The notes beneath the pieces were generated by a model. It did not search any database. It was given only the letters and a program-made list of their open reading frames with translations, and was not told the DNA's origin. From Saccharomyces paradoxus (Eukaryota; Ascomycota; Saccharomycetes; Saccharomycetales; Saccharomycetaceae), in contig NC_047493.1 of the NCBI RefSeq assembly GCF_002079055.1, positions 620,001 through 684,000 on the forward strand: 64,000 nt of DNA, in the 5' to 3' direction. Position numbers and translations under genes: made by a program. Below are positions 1 to 9,345 of the stretch, piece after piece (position 1 is the stretch's first letter; each line of letters begins with the position of its first letter).

Positions 1-795
1 AAGTACAGTGACTGGTGTTTTTTTGAAGGTCATTATTCTAGTAAAGTATTCAAGAACTCGACATATTCTAGATGCAATTTTCTGTTCGAGAACTTATCAG
101 ACCTAGAAAGATGCGCAACTTTTATCAATACTTGTAAGTTCATTGATAATAAGGATAATGTTACAATCCCAGATGTGAAACTGTCACCTTACGTAAAGAA
201 ATTTAATCAAATATCGAAAAAAGATTCTGCGCTGGAGGGAACAATTGAAGAAGATGAAATTTTTAAAACATTTATGAATTCAATGAAACAGCTAAACGAA
301 AATGATGACTACTCATTCCAAGATTTCAGCGTTTTGAAGTCCCTAGAAAAGGAATTCTCAAAAAGTATAGAATTAGAAAATAAGATAGCAGAAAGAACAG
401 AAAGAGTATTAACAGAGCTGGTTGGCACTGGCGATAAGGTTAAGAATAAGAACAAAAAGAAGAAAAATAAAAGTAATAAAAAAAAATTCAAAGACGAGGA
501 AGGAACCACTAAGGTATCAAAGAAAAAAAGGAACAGGGGTAAAAAGAAGCGCGATGATCGTGAAAAGAGCAGCATTCCTAAGACTAAGAACAGCAATGTC
601 GTTATTATCGAGGAAGCAGGTAAAGAGGTTTTAAAACAAAGGAAGAAGAAAATGCTTTTGCAAGAAAAGTTAAAAATATCAAACTCCTCCCAGTCTCAGT
701 CACCATCCGCTCAAGCTCAGCCGTCGTTCCAACCTAAAGAAAACCTTTCCGCAGGACGGGTAAAAATTTTACATCGCGATGGTACTAAGAAGTAG
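1..795 (+). CDS. UPF3: Upf3, nonsense-mediated mRNA decay factor (3' part)
   Basis: The frame is open from base 1 and ends at a TAA at 793-795, giving 264 C-terminal residues; the start lies left of the window. Upf3 works with Upf1 and Upf2 to degrade mRNAs with premature stop codons and shuttles between nucleus and cytoplasm. The visible part begins inside the conserved UPF3 domain and continues into a strongly basic segment (bases about 440-560) rich in KKKNK- and KKKR-type clusters that resemble nuclear localisation signals. The tail is Ser/Gln-rich. S. cerevisiae Upf3 is 387 residues, so about the last two thirds are present if lengths match. Identity rests on sequence resemblance and on SMD1 following immediately. 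There is no ATG near the left edge, so this is a truncated view and not a short gene. Confidence 0.93.
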   Translation, partial: KYSDWCFFEGHYSSKVFKNSTYSRCNFLFENLSDLERCATFINTCKFIDNKDNVTIPDVKLSPYVKKFNQISKKDSALEGTIEEDEIFKTFMNSMKQLNENDDYSFQDFSVLKSLEKEFSKSIELENKIAERTERVLTELVGTGDKVKNKNKKKKNKSNKKKFKDEEGTTKVSKKKRNRGKKKRDDREKSSIPKTKNSNVVIIEEAGKEVLKQRKKKMLLQEKLKISNSSQSQSPSAQAQPSFQPKENLSAGRVKILHRDGTKK

Positions 796-986
796 CGTAG
801 AACCATGGCTTCTTATATATTATGTATGATAAATACGATTGATCTACTTCCACAGTAGTTTTCCGTATTTAGTGATTTTCATTGAATATTTCAAATAATA
901 AATCATATGAAAAGTTCAAGTGCATTGAAATAGTCTTGAAGACAGACGATTGCAGAAAGCGTTCACAGATCATCGAGGACAAGATT

Positions 987-1427
987 ATGAAGTTAGTTAA
1001 CTTTTTAAAAAAGTTGCGCAATGAGCAGGTTACCATAGAATTAAAAAACGGTACCACCGTCTGGGGTACATTGCAATCAGTATCACCGCAAATGAATGCC
1101 ATCTTAACTGACGTAAAGTTGACACTACCACAACCTCGACTAAATAAACTGAACAGTAATGGTATTGCCATGTCTAGTCTATATTTGACTGGAGGCCAAC
1201 AAGCCACTACGAGCGATAACATAGCAAGCCTGCAATATATTAATATTAGAGGTAATACCATAAGACAGATAATCTTACCTGATTCATTGAACCTGGACTC
1301 GCTATTGGTTGACCAAACGCAACTAAATTCTCTAAGAAGATCGGGTCAAATTGCAAATGACCCTAGCAAAAAGAGAAGGCGTGATTTCGGTGCACCAGCA
1401 AATAAAAGGCCAAGAAGAGGTTTATGA
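987..1427 (+). CDS. SMD1: SmD1, core spliceosomal snRNP protein
   Basis: The protein has 146 residues and begins MKLVNFLKKL. Sm proteins form the heptameric ring on U1, U2, U4 and U5 snRNAs in the nucleus. Sm motif 1 lies at about residues 15-46 and Sm motif 2 at about 82-97 (YINIRGN). The C-terminus is a short basic tail with KKRRR and KRPRRGL, typical of SmD1. The frame stays open 35 codons upstream to 882, but the ATG at 987 gives the exact family N-terminus and length, so I use it. The last six bases overlap the 3' end of convergent PRP38: the final Leu codon TTA, read backwards, is the PRP38 stop TAA. The gene is essential in S. cerevisiae. Confidence 0.97.
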   Translation: MKLVNFLKKLRNEQVTIELKNGTTVWGTLQSVSPQMNAILTDVKLTLPQPRLNKLNSNGIAMSSLYLTGGQQATTSDNIASLQYINIRGNTIRQIILPDSLNLDSLLVDQTQLNSLRRSGQIANDPSKKRRRDFGAPANKRPRRGL

Positions 1428-2168
1428 TTCGCTGCCGGTGCCGCTGTCATCTTCGCTGTCACTGTCACTTTCGCTGTCGCTGTTACTTTCGCTTTCACTT
1501 GAACTGCTTTCTTCATCAGAGCTGTATATTTTATTCCAAGATTGACATTTCCCTAATGGAATACCCCAGATATGGTCCTGTGTGACCAACCAGTCGATTA
1601 ATTCATCAATGTGTATTATACAAAGTTCTTCGTTATAGGAGTGAGCAAAGCAGTCTACATGCAGTGGGAAACTTTTCAGTTTGAAATATTGCTGTGAATA
1701 TTTGTATAATTGTACTTTAAATAACTTTATCAAACCATCTTCATCATTGTCGTTGTTGTTGTCATTCAAATAATAATACTGCAACCGCACATAAACTAGA
1801 AGTAAAGCAATAATGTATTTCGAATCAAAATTGTTTGCATTTTTCACGTTCAATAAGAAGTTTAACTGCTGCAAATTTGGTCTTATTTCAATTAGTTTCA
1901 TTAAGATGCACTTGAACTCTATGCCACCAAGAACCGTCATGTGTAAATGGCCATCCAGACCTTTTACTGTGCCAAGTGCACAAATAATAACTTTCAGAAG
2001 CTCTACCATTGTATTGCCTCTCATAGATTCGTTGCTTAGATTGACTTTATAATACATCGAATTATGAATTTTATCTCTTGTCAACCGAGGAATAATCAGC
2101 GATACCGATTGGTTATTCAGCTGTTTTGGAGAGATGTGGGACTCCACTTGAAACTCGTTGATGGCCAT
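1422..2168 (-). CDS. PRP38: Prp38, U4/U6.U5 tri-snRNP splicing factor
   Basis: The protein has 248 residues against 242 recalled for S. cerevisiae. Prp38 is needed for spliceosome maturation, at the step where U4 is released from U6. The PRP38 domain fills about residues 12-205 (near the start PRLTRDKIHNSMYYK; later DQIWG-like HIWGIPLGK). The tail is a run of Ser, Glu and Asp from about residue 215; this acidic tail accounts for the extra length and is encoded by a repetitive stretch at 1425-1510. The start is the only in-frame ATG at the conserved N-terminus. The gene is convergent with SMD1, another splicing gene, with a 6-base overlap. Confidence 0.96.
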   Translation of the reverse strand: MAINEFQVESHISPKQLNNQSVSLIIPRLTRDKIHNSMYYKVNLSNESMRGNTMVELLKVIICALGTVKGLDGHLHMTVLGGIEFKCILMKLIEIRPNLQQLNFLLNVKNANNFDSKYIIALLLVYVRLQYYYLNDNNNDNDEDGLIKLFKVQLYKYSQQYFKLKSFPLHVDCFAHSYNEELCIIHIDELIDWLVTQDHIWGIPLGKCQSWNKIYSSDEESSSSESESNSDSESDSDSEDDSGTGSES

Positions 2169-2398
2169 TGAAACTCCTTGTCTTTTACCCGACGTTTGCT
2201 TCTATTTCTGTGTCTCTACTACCATAGAAAACACTGTGTTATTCTAGCTTTAAATTTTGCTTTTTTATAATAATTCCTGCTCTCAACGTTCGTCCTTGAT
2301 ATCACCAAATTATTTACATGATTAGACATTAAAAAACATAAAGATGTATACATAAGATTTACTATTTCAAAATATGACATTTCCCTCTCTTATTTCTT

Positions 2399-2875
<477 letters not shown>

Positions 2876-3055
2876 TTATTGTTAGACACACTGGTTGGCC
2901 TTTTTTTTTTGGTATAAAGGGCCACTCAGTTCTCGTATTTCACTTGCTCTTTAACTTTTATGCGTATCCCAATCGTTTTTTTTTCTGTTTTTTTTTTTTG
3001 ATGCTTCAAGGAAAGGAATATAAAGACATTACTACAAGGTATTTATTTAATGATA

Positions 3056-4825
3056 CTATAATTTGGAAGATTGACTTGGCAAAACTGTTGCGTACCACCA
3101 GTCGATAGCTAAGGAGGATTCTAGACTCGAAACCATTTCCCACAATCGTTGAAGTAGTCTTTCGTTATGAGTATTGATTAGCTGCAGACAGATGTTCAAC
3201 CAACCGATCGAATGATGAGGATCGTTGACAAATGGTATCTGTACAATCAGACACTCGATCAACACATTTTTCTTTTCTGGGGGTTTTACATTAATAATTC
3301 TGATATACGTTTCGTGCAAAGAGTCCTTCAGCAAATGCTTATTATAACTATGTAGTGAGGGAAACTGTGTGGATAGATGGCCGAATATAATTAGAATCTG
3401 ATCTGCAGACAACCTGCCTGCCATGTACTGGTCCATGGACATCTTCAAATAGACGAGCATGCGAGACACTTGCCACTGTGCAATCTGTGATGAATGAGAG
3501 GGATCTATAGAGAGTGCAGTGATTGCCAATGCGTGTATAGATTCTTTAATTTCAATTTCAAAGGGATTGCTCATACTTCCATTGAGAAATGCATTGAAAT
3601 GCAATAAGGGTTCGATAAATTTGGTAACAAACGGCATACGAATGCGCCACGCGTAGTAATTAGTAATCTTGTTTAAAAAACCGATGTAGAATATTAGCTT
3701 ACTCGGGTCTTGTTTGACGTTTTCCCTTTTCATAAGATCCAAAATTGGAATGATTTTAGACAGATCGTCCAGGACAATGAAATACGTTACCATATTATCG
3801 TAAACGTAATCATAACTGGGAAACCCGACTGTCCCGATTTTTTGGGTCAAAACGTGGACGTGGAAAAGGCTTAAACAGATCATGGAATATAAAGTACCTT
3901 TATGGCTGGGCAATATTTTCATATTCATGGCAGATAATTCTTTTAACGCGAGAATTATCAAGATAAATACATTTTGAAACTTGAGATCCAGATGTTGTTC
4001 CTTCGATGACAGTACATTATCAGACAATTGTCGGCATATCCTTTCTATTTTGCACACTGAATTTATTAAAGTTGCTTCATTTGACCTCGTGAATGAAGCG
4101 GTCAAGCAATTGGCCAAATGATTCAAGTTCGTCGATAAAACTGAGTTAATGGAAAACTTTTCCGTCGGCTGCCCAACAACATTTATATACTCAGCCAAAA
4201 GATCCAATAATTTCTCTGTGACCAAATCCCATGATATGCTGACACCGCGCAAAAGGTCGCTTTTGTTTGACTGGTTAAAAAGTAAAGCTAGTGCTATCAA
4301 CAGGAAATTTTGAATCGATAGATTGGTCTTAATGGTGGCGCCATTCCAGAACTGCGCCCACATTGGTAAAAACAATTGCAATTCCCAGTTTTTGTAATAA
4401 AGCGCAGTTTTGTTGCTGGATTCATCGATGAAATATTCGTTGTTCAATTGCTTGAACCTCGGGTATGTGACGAGAATACCATCCAATACTATCAGCTGTG
4501 ATAGGTTCCAGGTGGCTCGATAAGATTTTAAAACAGCATTCCAAACTGAGTAAAACTTCGAAATTGGGAGCGTGGGCTCAGAGACTTCCAGTTTCCAAAG
4601 GAAAACATCTTTGACGACGTGCAACAGACGTAGTGGTGGTAACTGGACGATGAACTGCGATCGGAAAAGTGCTCCAACTAACCGATACAAAGTATCGGGG
4701 GATTTGACCCTGGGGACGTGGTATACCACGTTTGCGGAGATTTCGTCCAGCAGACGCTGATCGTACTGAATCCTCGTTTCGGAGGATAGCGCGGTTATCA
4801 GATATTCGACGTCATGGTCAAACAT
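3056..4825 (-). CDS. PEX8: Pex8, intraperoxisomal import peroxin
   Basis: The protein has 589 residues, the same length as S. cerevisiae Pex8. It lies on the lumenal side of the peroxisome membrane, links the docking and RING complexes, and helps unload the PTS1 receptor Pex5. The C-terminus is Ser-Lys-Leu, a textbook type-1 peroxisomal targeting signal, which strongly supports the call. The body is predicted mostly helical with no clear membrane span. The ATG at 4823-4825 begins MFDHDVEYLITAL, matching the family start. A 24-base poly-A tract lies between it and PAC10. Confidence 0.96.
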   Translation of the reverse strand: MFDHDVEYLITALSSETRIQYDQRLLDEISANVVYHVPRVKSPDTLYRLVGALFRSQFIVQLPPLRLLHVVKDVFLWKLEVSEPTLPISKFYSVWNAVLKSYRATWNLSQLIVLDGILVTYPRFKQLNNEYFIDESSNKTALYYKNWELQLFLPMWAQFWNGATIKTNLSIQNFLLIALALLFNQSNKSDLLRGVSISWDLVTEKLLDLLAEYINVVGQPTEKFSINSVLSTNLNHLANCLTASFTRSNEATLINSVCKIERICRQLSDNVLSSKEQHLDLKFQNVFILIILALKELSAMNMKILPSHKGTLYSMICLSLFHVHVLTQKIGTVGFPSYDYVYDNMVTYFIVLDDLSKIIPILDLMKRENVKQDPSKLIFYIGFLNKITNYYAWRIRMPFVTKFIEPLLHFNAFLNGSMSNPFEIEIKESIHALAITALSIDPSHSSQIAQWQVSRMLVYLKMSMDQYMAGRLSADQILIIFGHLSTQFPSLHSYNKHLLKDSLHETYIRIINVKPPEKKNVLIECLIVQIPFVNDPHHSIGWLNICLQLINTHNERLLQRLWEMVSSLESSLAIDWWYATVLPSQSSKL

Positions 4826-4973
4826 GCTGTCTTAATGCTTGTCTCGAGTGCGGTCTTCTTGCGCATACATGCATATTCACACTTCCCTTTTGCATTTGTC
4901 TTCTTTGCTTTTCCTGGCAGAATTTCCCTTAATGCGAAAGCAGTAAGTAACAATGCAAAAAATGAAGAAAATG

Positions 4974-4997
4974 AAAAAAAAAAAAAAAAAAAAAAAA
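4974..4997. repeat. Poly-A/poly-T tract, 24 bases
   Basis: This is an uninterrupted run of 24 A on the plus strand between divergent signals: upstream of PEX8 and just downstream of PAC10. On the minus strand it is a poly-dT tract about 150 bases upstream of the PEX8 start. Such tracts disfavour nucleosomes in yeast promoters. Exact length is prone to sequencing and assembly error. Confidence 0.9.
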
Positions 4998-5073
4998 GAA
5001 AGAGTTATGTAGGTAGATTGTGTTGTTCTATGTAATGCCTTTTATTTTTTTCGGACCGAACGTTACAGACGGA

Positions 5074-5673
5074 TTATATCTTGAGATTTTTAGTCCCTTC
5101 TTGAGCCTGCTTCAAGTCCTGTCTTCTTTGAACGTCCCAGTTATACAATCGTGCGCAATTCACTTCCATTGTCGTGATATTCTCCCTCAAAAACTCAACA
5201 TCCTCAGTAGATACCGTTAGAGACTGTTCCGAGTCCGCGAGTTTCTTCTGCAACAACTCTATGGCCTCGTCGATGGGATATTCCAGCATCACGTCTGCGC
5301 CCAGCCACAACCCGACTTTCAAGTCCCCCCGGTCCTCCGGTATATCAACTTGGGCCTTTGTGTAAAGCGTGTCGTTCAATTGGTAGTGCAGCAGGATAGG
5401 TTCAGCACTCTCATCATTTTCATCATCGTGATTGCGCAGACTTTGGCATATCTTCAGTGTGTTCTCCAAGTCCGGGATCCGGGTCTTCAATTGCTTTGTT
5501 GTGGCCAGTTTAGACTCCTGCATGAACTTGTACTTAGAAAGCCGTTCCTGGAACTTATTGAAGCACAGCTCGAAGTCGCTTGGGTCCTTGATTATGTCGT
5601 TGACGTTTTCGATGAATGGAGCCTGCGGTATGCCTCTGGCATTCTTTTCAGTGGAGTTGAATAATGTGTCCAT
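5074..5673 (-). CDS. PAC10: Pac10, prefoldin subunit 3
   Basis: The protein has 199 residues, as in S. cerevisiae. It is an alpha-type subunit of the hexameric prefoldin (GimC) chaperone, which hands nascent actin and tubulin to the CCT chaperonin in the cytosol. N- and C-terminal coiled-coil helices (about residues 30-85 and 140-190) flank the central beta segment with LNDTLYTKAQV and VGLWLGADVMLEYP, the alpha-prefoldin hallmark. The start ATG at 5671-5673 begins MDTLFNSTEKNARG. It is divergently arranged with the YGR079W orthologue. Confidence 0.97.
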   Translation of the reverse strand: MDTLFNSTEKNARGIPQAPFIENVNDIIKDPSDFELCFNKFQERLSKYKFMQESKLATTKQLKTRIPDLENTLKICQSLRNHDDENDESAEPILLHYQLNDTLYTKAQVDIPEDRGDLKVGLWLGADVMLEYPIDEAIELLQKKLADSEQSLTVSTEDVEFLRENITTMEVNCARLYNWDVQRRQDLKQAQEGTKNLKI

Positions 5674-6165
5674 ATTAACCGTAGTATTAGTTATATATAT
5701 ACGTACAGTCCTCTGTAGCGAGTGCTTTCCGAAGTTATACCTCCATAATAGCTTGAAACTGGTTTTTTCACTTCTTTTTCTTACCAGTTTTGCAAGTGAT
5801 CGAAGAAACGAAACAAAAACAAAGTTACCCGACCTTTGACATCTCTCAAGTGCCTGCGGTTTCCATATTGGAACGGCACCTTCCTCTTTTGGAAATCACG
5901 TTCCTGCAGCGCGTTTCTTTTTTTTATTTTATTTTTCGGTTTTTTTCGCACGTTTCTTTTGGGCGAGTGAGAGAGCTCGTTGCCTCCTAATATAAAGGAT
6001 GAGATGAGATGAGCAGTGTCGCAAAAGAGGGATGTGTTCATTGTTGTTTTGCGAGTATCATCACTTGCATTCCTGCTCATTCGTTAATTTACTCGTTCAC
6101 GCATACGCAGCAGTCATTACCCCAACGAGCGTTCACTTGTATCATATAGCATAGTTTACGTAACA
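5674..6165. other. Divergent intergenic region PAC10 / YGR079W
   Basis: This is a 492-base shared promoter region. It contains T-rich tracts near 5908-5945 and a triple GATGAG repeat at 5998-6013 that resembles a PAC box. Short frames on both strands have low-complexity content and no recognisable product. Confidence 0.6.
5998..6013 (+). promoter_or_regulatory. PAC-like GATGAG repeat upstream of YGR079W
   Basis: The sequence GATGAGATGAGATGAG starts 168 bases upstream of the YGR079W start. The PAC box recognised by Dot6 and Tod6 is GCGATGAG, often followed by ATGAG; here the leading GC is replaced by AG. I read it as a possible weak PAC element, by motif only. Confidence 0.4.
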
Positions 6166-7119
6166 ATGAATAAAAGCAGCAGGGCATTTCAAGCACCGAA
6201 TAAGGTCATCACCAAGGAGGACATTACCCCCTTGTCCAGATCGCACACAAAAAAGGCAGACGCTCGTGGGACAGCAGATGGTAACAACACCACCGCCAGT
6301 GCAGTCGAGGCCACACCCATCATCATCACCACTGCTCGTTCGATAGATACTGCCGGTTCACTATCTGAGAACGCCACCGACGACGATGGCGCCCAAAAGG
6401 GAAGCCCACACCATGATGACGATGATGACGATCTCGAGAGTACGCTCGGCTATAGTTCTGAGCCTGATCCTCTATTTTCCCCATGCCACCAGCCTTCCTT
6501 CAGCAACAGCACATTTAGTTCTGGCGCGGACAGTGAACTCTTTACGGAGGAAAACTACAATAAGAAGGATTTCCACGATAGCAGCGAGAACAGCATCTTT
6601 TTACCTCAGATACAACAGTCGTTCTTTTTCGGCGACAATAGTAAGAGCGATGCCAACAATACGGACTTCTGGAAAGAAGTAAACGGCACTGCCGAAGAGG
6701 CGATTTGCATGCAGGAGACAAGGCAAAGGAAATGCTCGCTCGTGGCTCTGCATCCAGGCGACGCTACCACAAGTTCGAACGACACCTTGGGCATTGAGGA
6801 CTTCATCAAAGACGATATCAACGGTGCCGAAGCCATGGAACCATGCACATCCTCATCATCTGAGACATCATCGTCTCCCTCCCTTCTTGACAATTTGGAC
6901 TATAATATCAAGCTCTTGTGCTACAGAGACAATGAGGGCAAGTTCACGTTAAAGAAGAGGAAGTTTTTGAAAAACTCCCTACGTTCGTCCTCTGCACTTT
7001 CTAAAAAGTGGAAACCTATGTCCAAGAGAGATAAACTGTTGAAGAGGGCCATTAGAAGGAAGAGCGGTGTTTGCCAGACGTTATCAGCTGGTTTTGGTAT
7101 CGGTGAATTCATGTTATAG
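6166..7119 (+). CDS. Uncharacterised protein, YGR079W orthologue by position
   Basis: The protein has 317 residues. Its position between PAC10 and TWF1 matches S. cerevisiae YGR079W, a nonessential gene of unknown function that I recall as longer (about 370 residues). No enzyme motif is visible. The N-terminal half is low complexity, Ser/Thr/Ala-rich with a poly-Asp run near residue 82. The last 60 residues are basic (KKRKFLKNS, KWKPMSKRDK, RAIRRKSG) and end in a distinctive SAGFGIGEFML. The pattern of an acidic disordered front and a conserved basic tail suggests a nuclear or regulatory protein, but that is a guess. The start ATG at 6166 is the first in frame. A PAC-like repeat lies upstream. 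Confidence 0.75.
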   Translation: MNKSSRAFQAPNKVITKEDITPLSRSHTKKADARGTADGNNTTASAVEATPIIITTARSIDTAGSLSENATDDDGAQKGSPHHDDDDDDLESTLGYSSEPDPLFSPCHQPSFSNSTFSSGADSELFTEENYNKKDFHDSSENSIFLPQIQQSFFFGDNSKSDANNTDFWKEVNGTAEEAICMQETRQRKCSLVALHPGDATTSSNDTLGIEDFIKDDINGAEAMEPCTSSSSETSSSPSLLDNLDYNIKLLCYRDNEGKFTLKKRKFLKNSLRSSSALSKKWKPMSKRDKLLKRAIRRKSGVCQTLSAGFGIGEFML

Positions 7120-7305
7120 TAACAGTACTATTAATAGTACAATAATAAATAGATTCTTTTTATTCAGTGTTAGGGTAACTTTTTTTGTAGGATTTGAAAA
7201 ATGTATGTTATAATATATGTATAGGAAACGGATCTTAGACTAGTTAGAAATTGGCCATTCGTTAGCCAATTGAATAAAAAGGAACGCTATACCTCAATAC
7301 ATAAC

Positions 7306-8304
7306 ATGTCCACTCAATCCGGTATTGTCGCAGAACAGGCGTTGCTGCATTCTCTAAATGAAAACCTTTCCGCAGAGGGTATCGTCATCGTCATAGCCAA
7401 GATTTCCCCTGATTCCACCTCGGTACACCAAACGCAAGTGACACATAATTTTGAGGAACTGGTGGAGCTGGCATCGCAAGAAAGGGAACCATTATACATT
7501 TTCTACAAGCCAGAAGGAGTTGCTAAATACTTTTTTGTGTCATTCATCCCCGATGGTTCTCCGGTAAGATCAAGGATGCTTTATGCCTCGACAAAGAACA
7601 CTCTGGCAAGACAGGTAGGTTCAAACTCTTTATCCACGGAACAGCCTTTGATCACAGATGCACAGGACTTGGTGGATTTGAAAAATTTTGATAGTGACCG
7701 CCCTGCTGGCCAGAATAAGCCCTTGACACAAGATGAAGAAATGCAAATCGAAATCAACAAGCAACAGGCACTTTTGAGGAAAAACGACTCCATTAAATTG
7801 GTCTCCCAGGATAGTGCTTCGCCTTTGTCATTGACTTTTAGAGTCAATTCTGAGAAACCTATCAGTGAAATATTGGAGACCGAGGGTAAGAATTTGGTCA
7901 TTTTTCAAATCGATCCCTCCGATGAAACCATTCAGATCGTGCAATCTGAAACATGTCCCTCTGTAGATGAATTACAAATTGACTTGCCCGGGCCAAGTTA
8001 CACGATTTTCAGGAAGGGAGATTCAAGCTTCTTTATCTACTCTTGCCCCTCCGGCAGCAAAGTCAAAGATAGAATGATATATGCTTCCAACAAGAATGGA
8101 TTTATCAACTACTTGAAAAATGATCAAAAAATCACATTCAATAAAGTAGTGGAAATTGGCGATTTTGTCGAATTAGATAAGTCCTTATTAATGACAGCGA
8201 GTAAAGAAGACGACCTCGATCATGGCTCCAATCCAGACCTCCCAAACAAAAGCAATTTGAGATTCAACAAACCAAGAGGCCCAATGAGGAAAAGAAGAAC
8301 ATAG
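7306..8304 (+). CDS. TWF1: Twinfilin, actin monomer-sequestering protein
   Basis: The protein has 332 residues, equal to S. cerevisiae Twf1. It holds two ADF-homology domains (about residues 5-135 and 175-310), each with the ADF-H pattern FVSFIPD/SRMLYASTK and FIYSCPSG/DRMIYASNK. It binds ADP-actin monomers and caps filaments at cortical actin patches. The C-terminal tail KPRGPMRKRRT is the basic motif that binds capping protein and PIP2. The frame extends 12 codons upstream without an ATG, so the ATG at 7306 (MSTQSGIVAEQ) is the start. Confidence 0.97.
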   Translation: MSTQSGIVAEQALLHSLNENLSAEGIVIVIAKISPDSTSVHQTQVTHNFEELVELASQEREPLYIFYKPEGVAKYFFVSFIPDGSPVRSRMLYASTKNTLARQVGSNSLSTEQPLITDAQDLVDLKNFDSDRPAGQNKPLTQDEEMQIEINKQQALLRKNDSIKLVSQDSASPLSLTFRVNSEKPISEILETEGKNLVIFQIDPSDETIQIVQSETCPSVDELQIDLPGPSYTIFRKGDSSFFIYSCPSGSKVKDRMIYASNKNGFINYLKNDQKITFNKVVEIGDFVELDKSLLMTASKEDDLDHGSNPDLPNKSNLRFNKPRGPMRKRRT

Positions 8305-8450
8305 AGATAGAAATGGCATCTATATATGTATGACCAATAATACGTACCTGTTTATTCTTTTAAATATGAAACTGAAATTTTTTTTTTTCCTAGATTTACT
8401 GGAATATATATTACATTCGCAAAAAGTTGTTGTTCTATGCTATTTAATGC

Positions 8451-9083
8451 TCATTGTTTTTGCAGCTTGATAACTTCTCTTAGGGCACTAAATGGATTTT
8501 TTTGGAACTCTTGGTTGGTTAGAACCTGATTAAATCTTGCAGTTTCGTTAGCAGCAAGCGCCTTTGCACCCTTTTGATTTCTGATATTTGGCTGATTCTT
8601 CTTTATCCTAATAGATCCGGGTTCTGCCTTCTTCGAGCGGATTTCATTTGTGTCCACAAACCTTATTTTAGAATCCATATCAATGACATCATCGTCATTT
8701 ATGTTCTTACTAGTGTTATCAATAATGCCCTGTAAATCCTTTTCTTGCTCTAAAGAAGTGAGCAGATCTTGCATTCTTGGTTTTAGTTCTTCTCTTAGCT
8801 TCCTTTTCCTACGTCTAATGGAAGATTTAGATATACCATCGAAATTGGCACTCATGCCGTCGCCTAGTGTAGATTTTACCTTCAAGTTGGATAAGAATGT
8901 GTTCTGTCTGTTAAGCAGTTTTTCCTTCTTGGTTTCTTTAGGTTGGTGCAAAAAGGCCCTTGGATCAGATTCTAATTCATACTTCTCGTCAACAATGCCA
9001 TCGTTCGCCGCATCTGCTCCAATTTTTTGGCTGTTTCTTGCACTTGCTTTGCCTCTAAGTGTGTTTCTCTTTTTAGCAACCAT
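8451..9083 (-). CDS. SLX9: Slx9, 40S ribosome biogenesis and export factor
   Basis: The protein has 210 residues, as in S. cerevisiae. Slx9 associates with pre-40S particles, aids ITS1 processing and contributes to nuclear export. The protein is highly basic (MVAKKRNTLRGK; SSIRRRKRKLREELKPRMQ near the middle) and ends with the conserved FSALREVIKLQKQ. Upstream, on the coding side, are a PAC-core box (9136-9143) and an RRPE (9171-9182), the usual pair of ribosome-biogenesis promoters, which agrees with the function. It is divergent from TOM20 across 262 bases. Confidence 0.95.
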   Translation of the reverse strand: MVAKKRNTLRGKASARNSQKIGADAANDGIVDEKYELESDPRAFLHQPKETKKEKLLNRQNTFLSNLKVKSTLGDGMSANFDGISKSSIRRRKRKLREELKPRMQDLLTSLEQEKDLQGIIDNTSKNINDDDVIDMDSKIRFVDTNEIRSKKAEPGSIRIKKNQPNIRNQKGAKALAANETARFNQVLTNQEFQKNPFSALREVIKLQKQ

Positions 9084-9135
9084 TGTCGCTTATTTTTTCC
9101 TCTATATTTGACGGTTTTCTTTTCCTTTATCTCAG

Positions 9136-9143
9136 CTCATCGA
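9136..9143 (-). promoter_or_regulatory. PAC box, SLX9 promoter
   Basis: CTCATCGA on the plus strand reads TCGATGAG on the coding strand, 7 of 8 bases of the PAC consensus GCGATGAG. It is about 53 bases upstream of the SLX9 ATG. Paired with the nearby RRPE. Confidence 0.6.
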
Positions 9144-9170
9144 GCCTTTCATCCTTAAGTTTATAATGCT

Positions 9171-9182
9171 TGAAAAATTTGC
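9171..9182 (+). promoter_or_regulatory. RRPE-type element, SLX9/TOM20 intergene
   Basis: TGAAAAATTTGC matches the RRPE core TGAAAAATTT bound by Stb3. It is about 90 bases upstream of SLX9 and 175 upstream of TOM20; SLX9 is the likelier target. Confidence 0.6.
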
Positions 9183-9345
9183 AGTGCGTCACCCGTTCAG
9201 TTTTTCGCCGCCAAAATAATATTTTTATACAGGAATATTTCACACTGATAATGGCCGACTTTAATGTTATTTACCTATTGTTCCTTTGCCTAGAATCACA
9301 GAAAACATAGCTTTAAGTAACCTCCACCAAAGTTTATCATCAATC

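Noticed and set aside
869-1261. Open frame of 130 codons antisense to SMD1
   Set aside because: It lies almost wholly opposite the SMD1 coding sequence and has no family resemblance. It matches the position of the dubious S. cerevisiae YGR073C.
9286-9345. In-frame N-terminal extension of TOM20
   Set aside because: It begins at TTG with no ATG, and the family starts at MSQSNPILRG.
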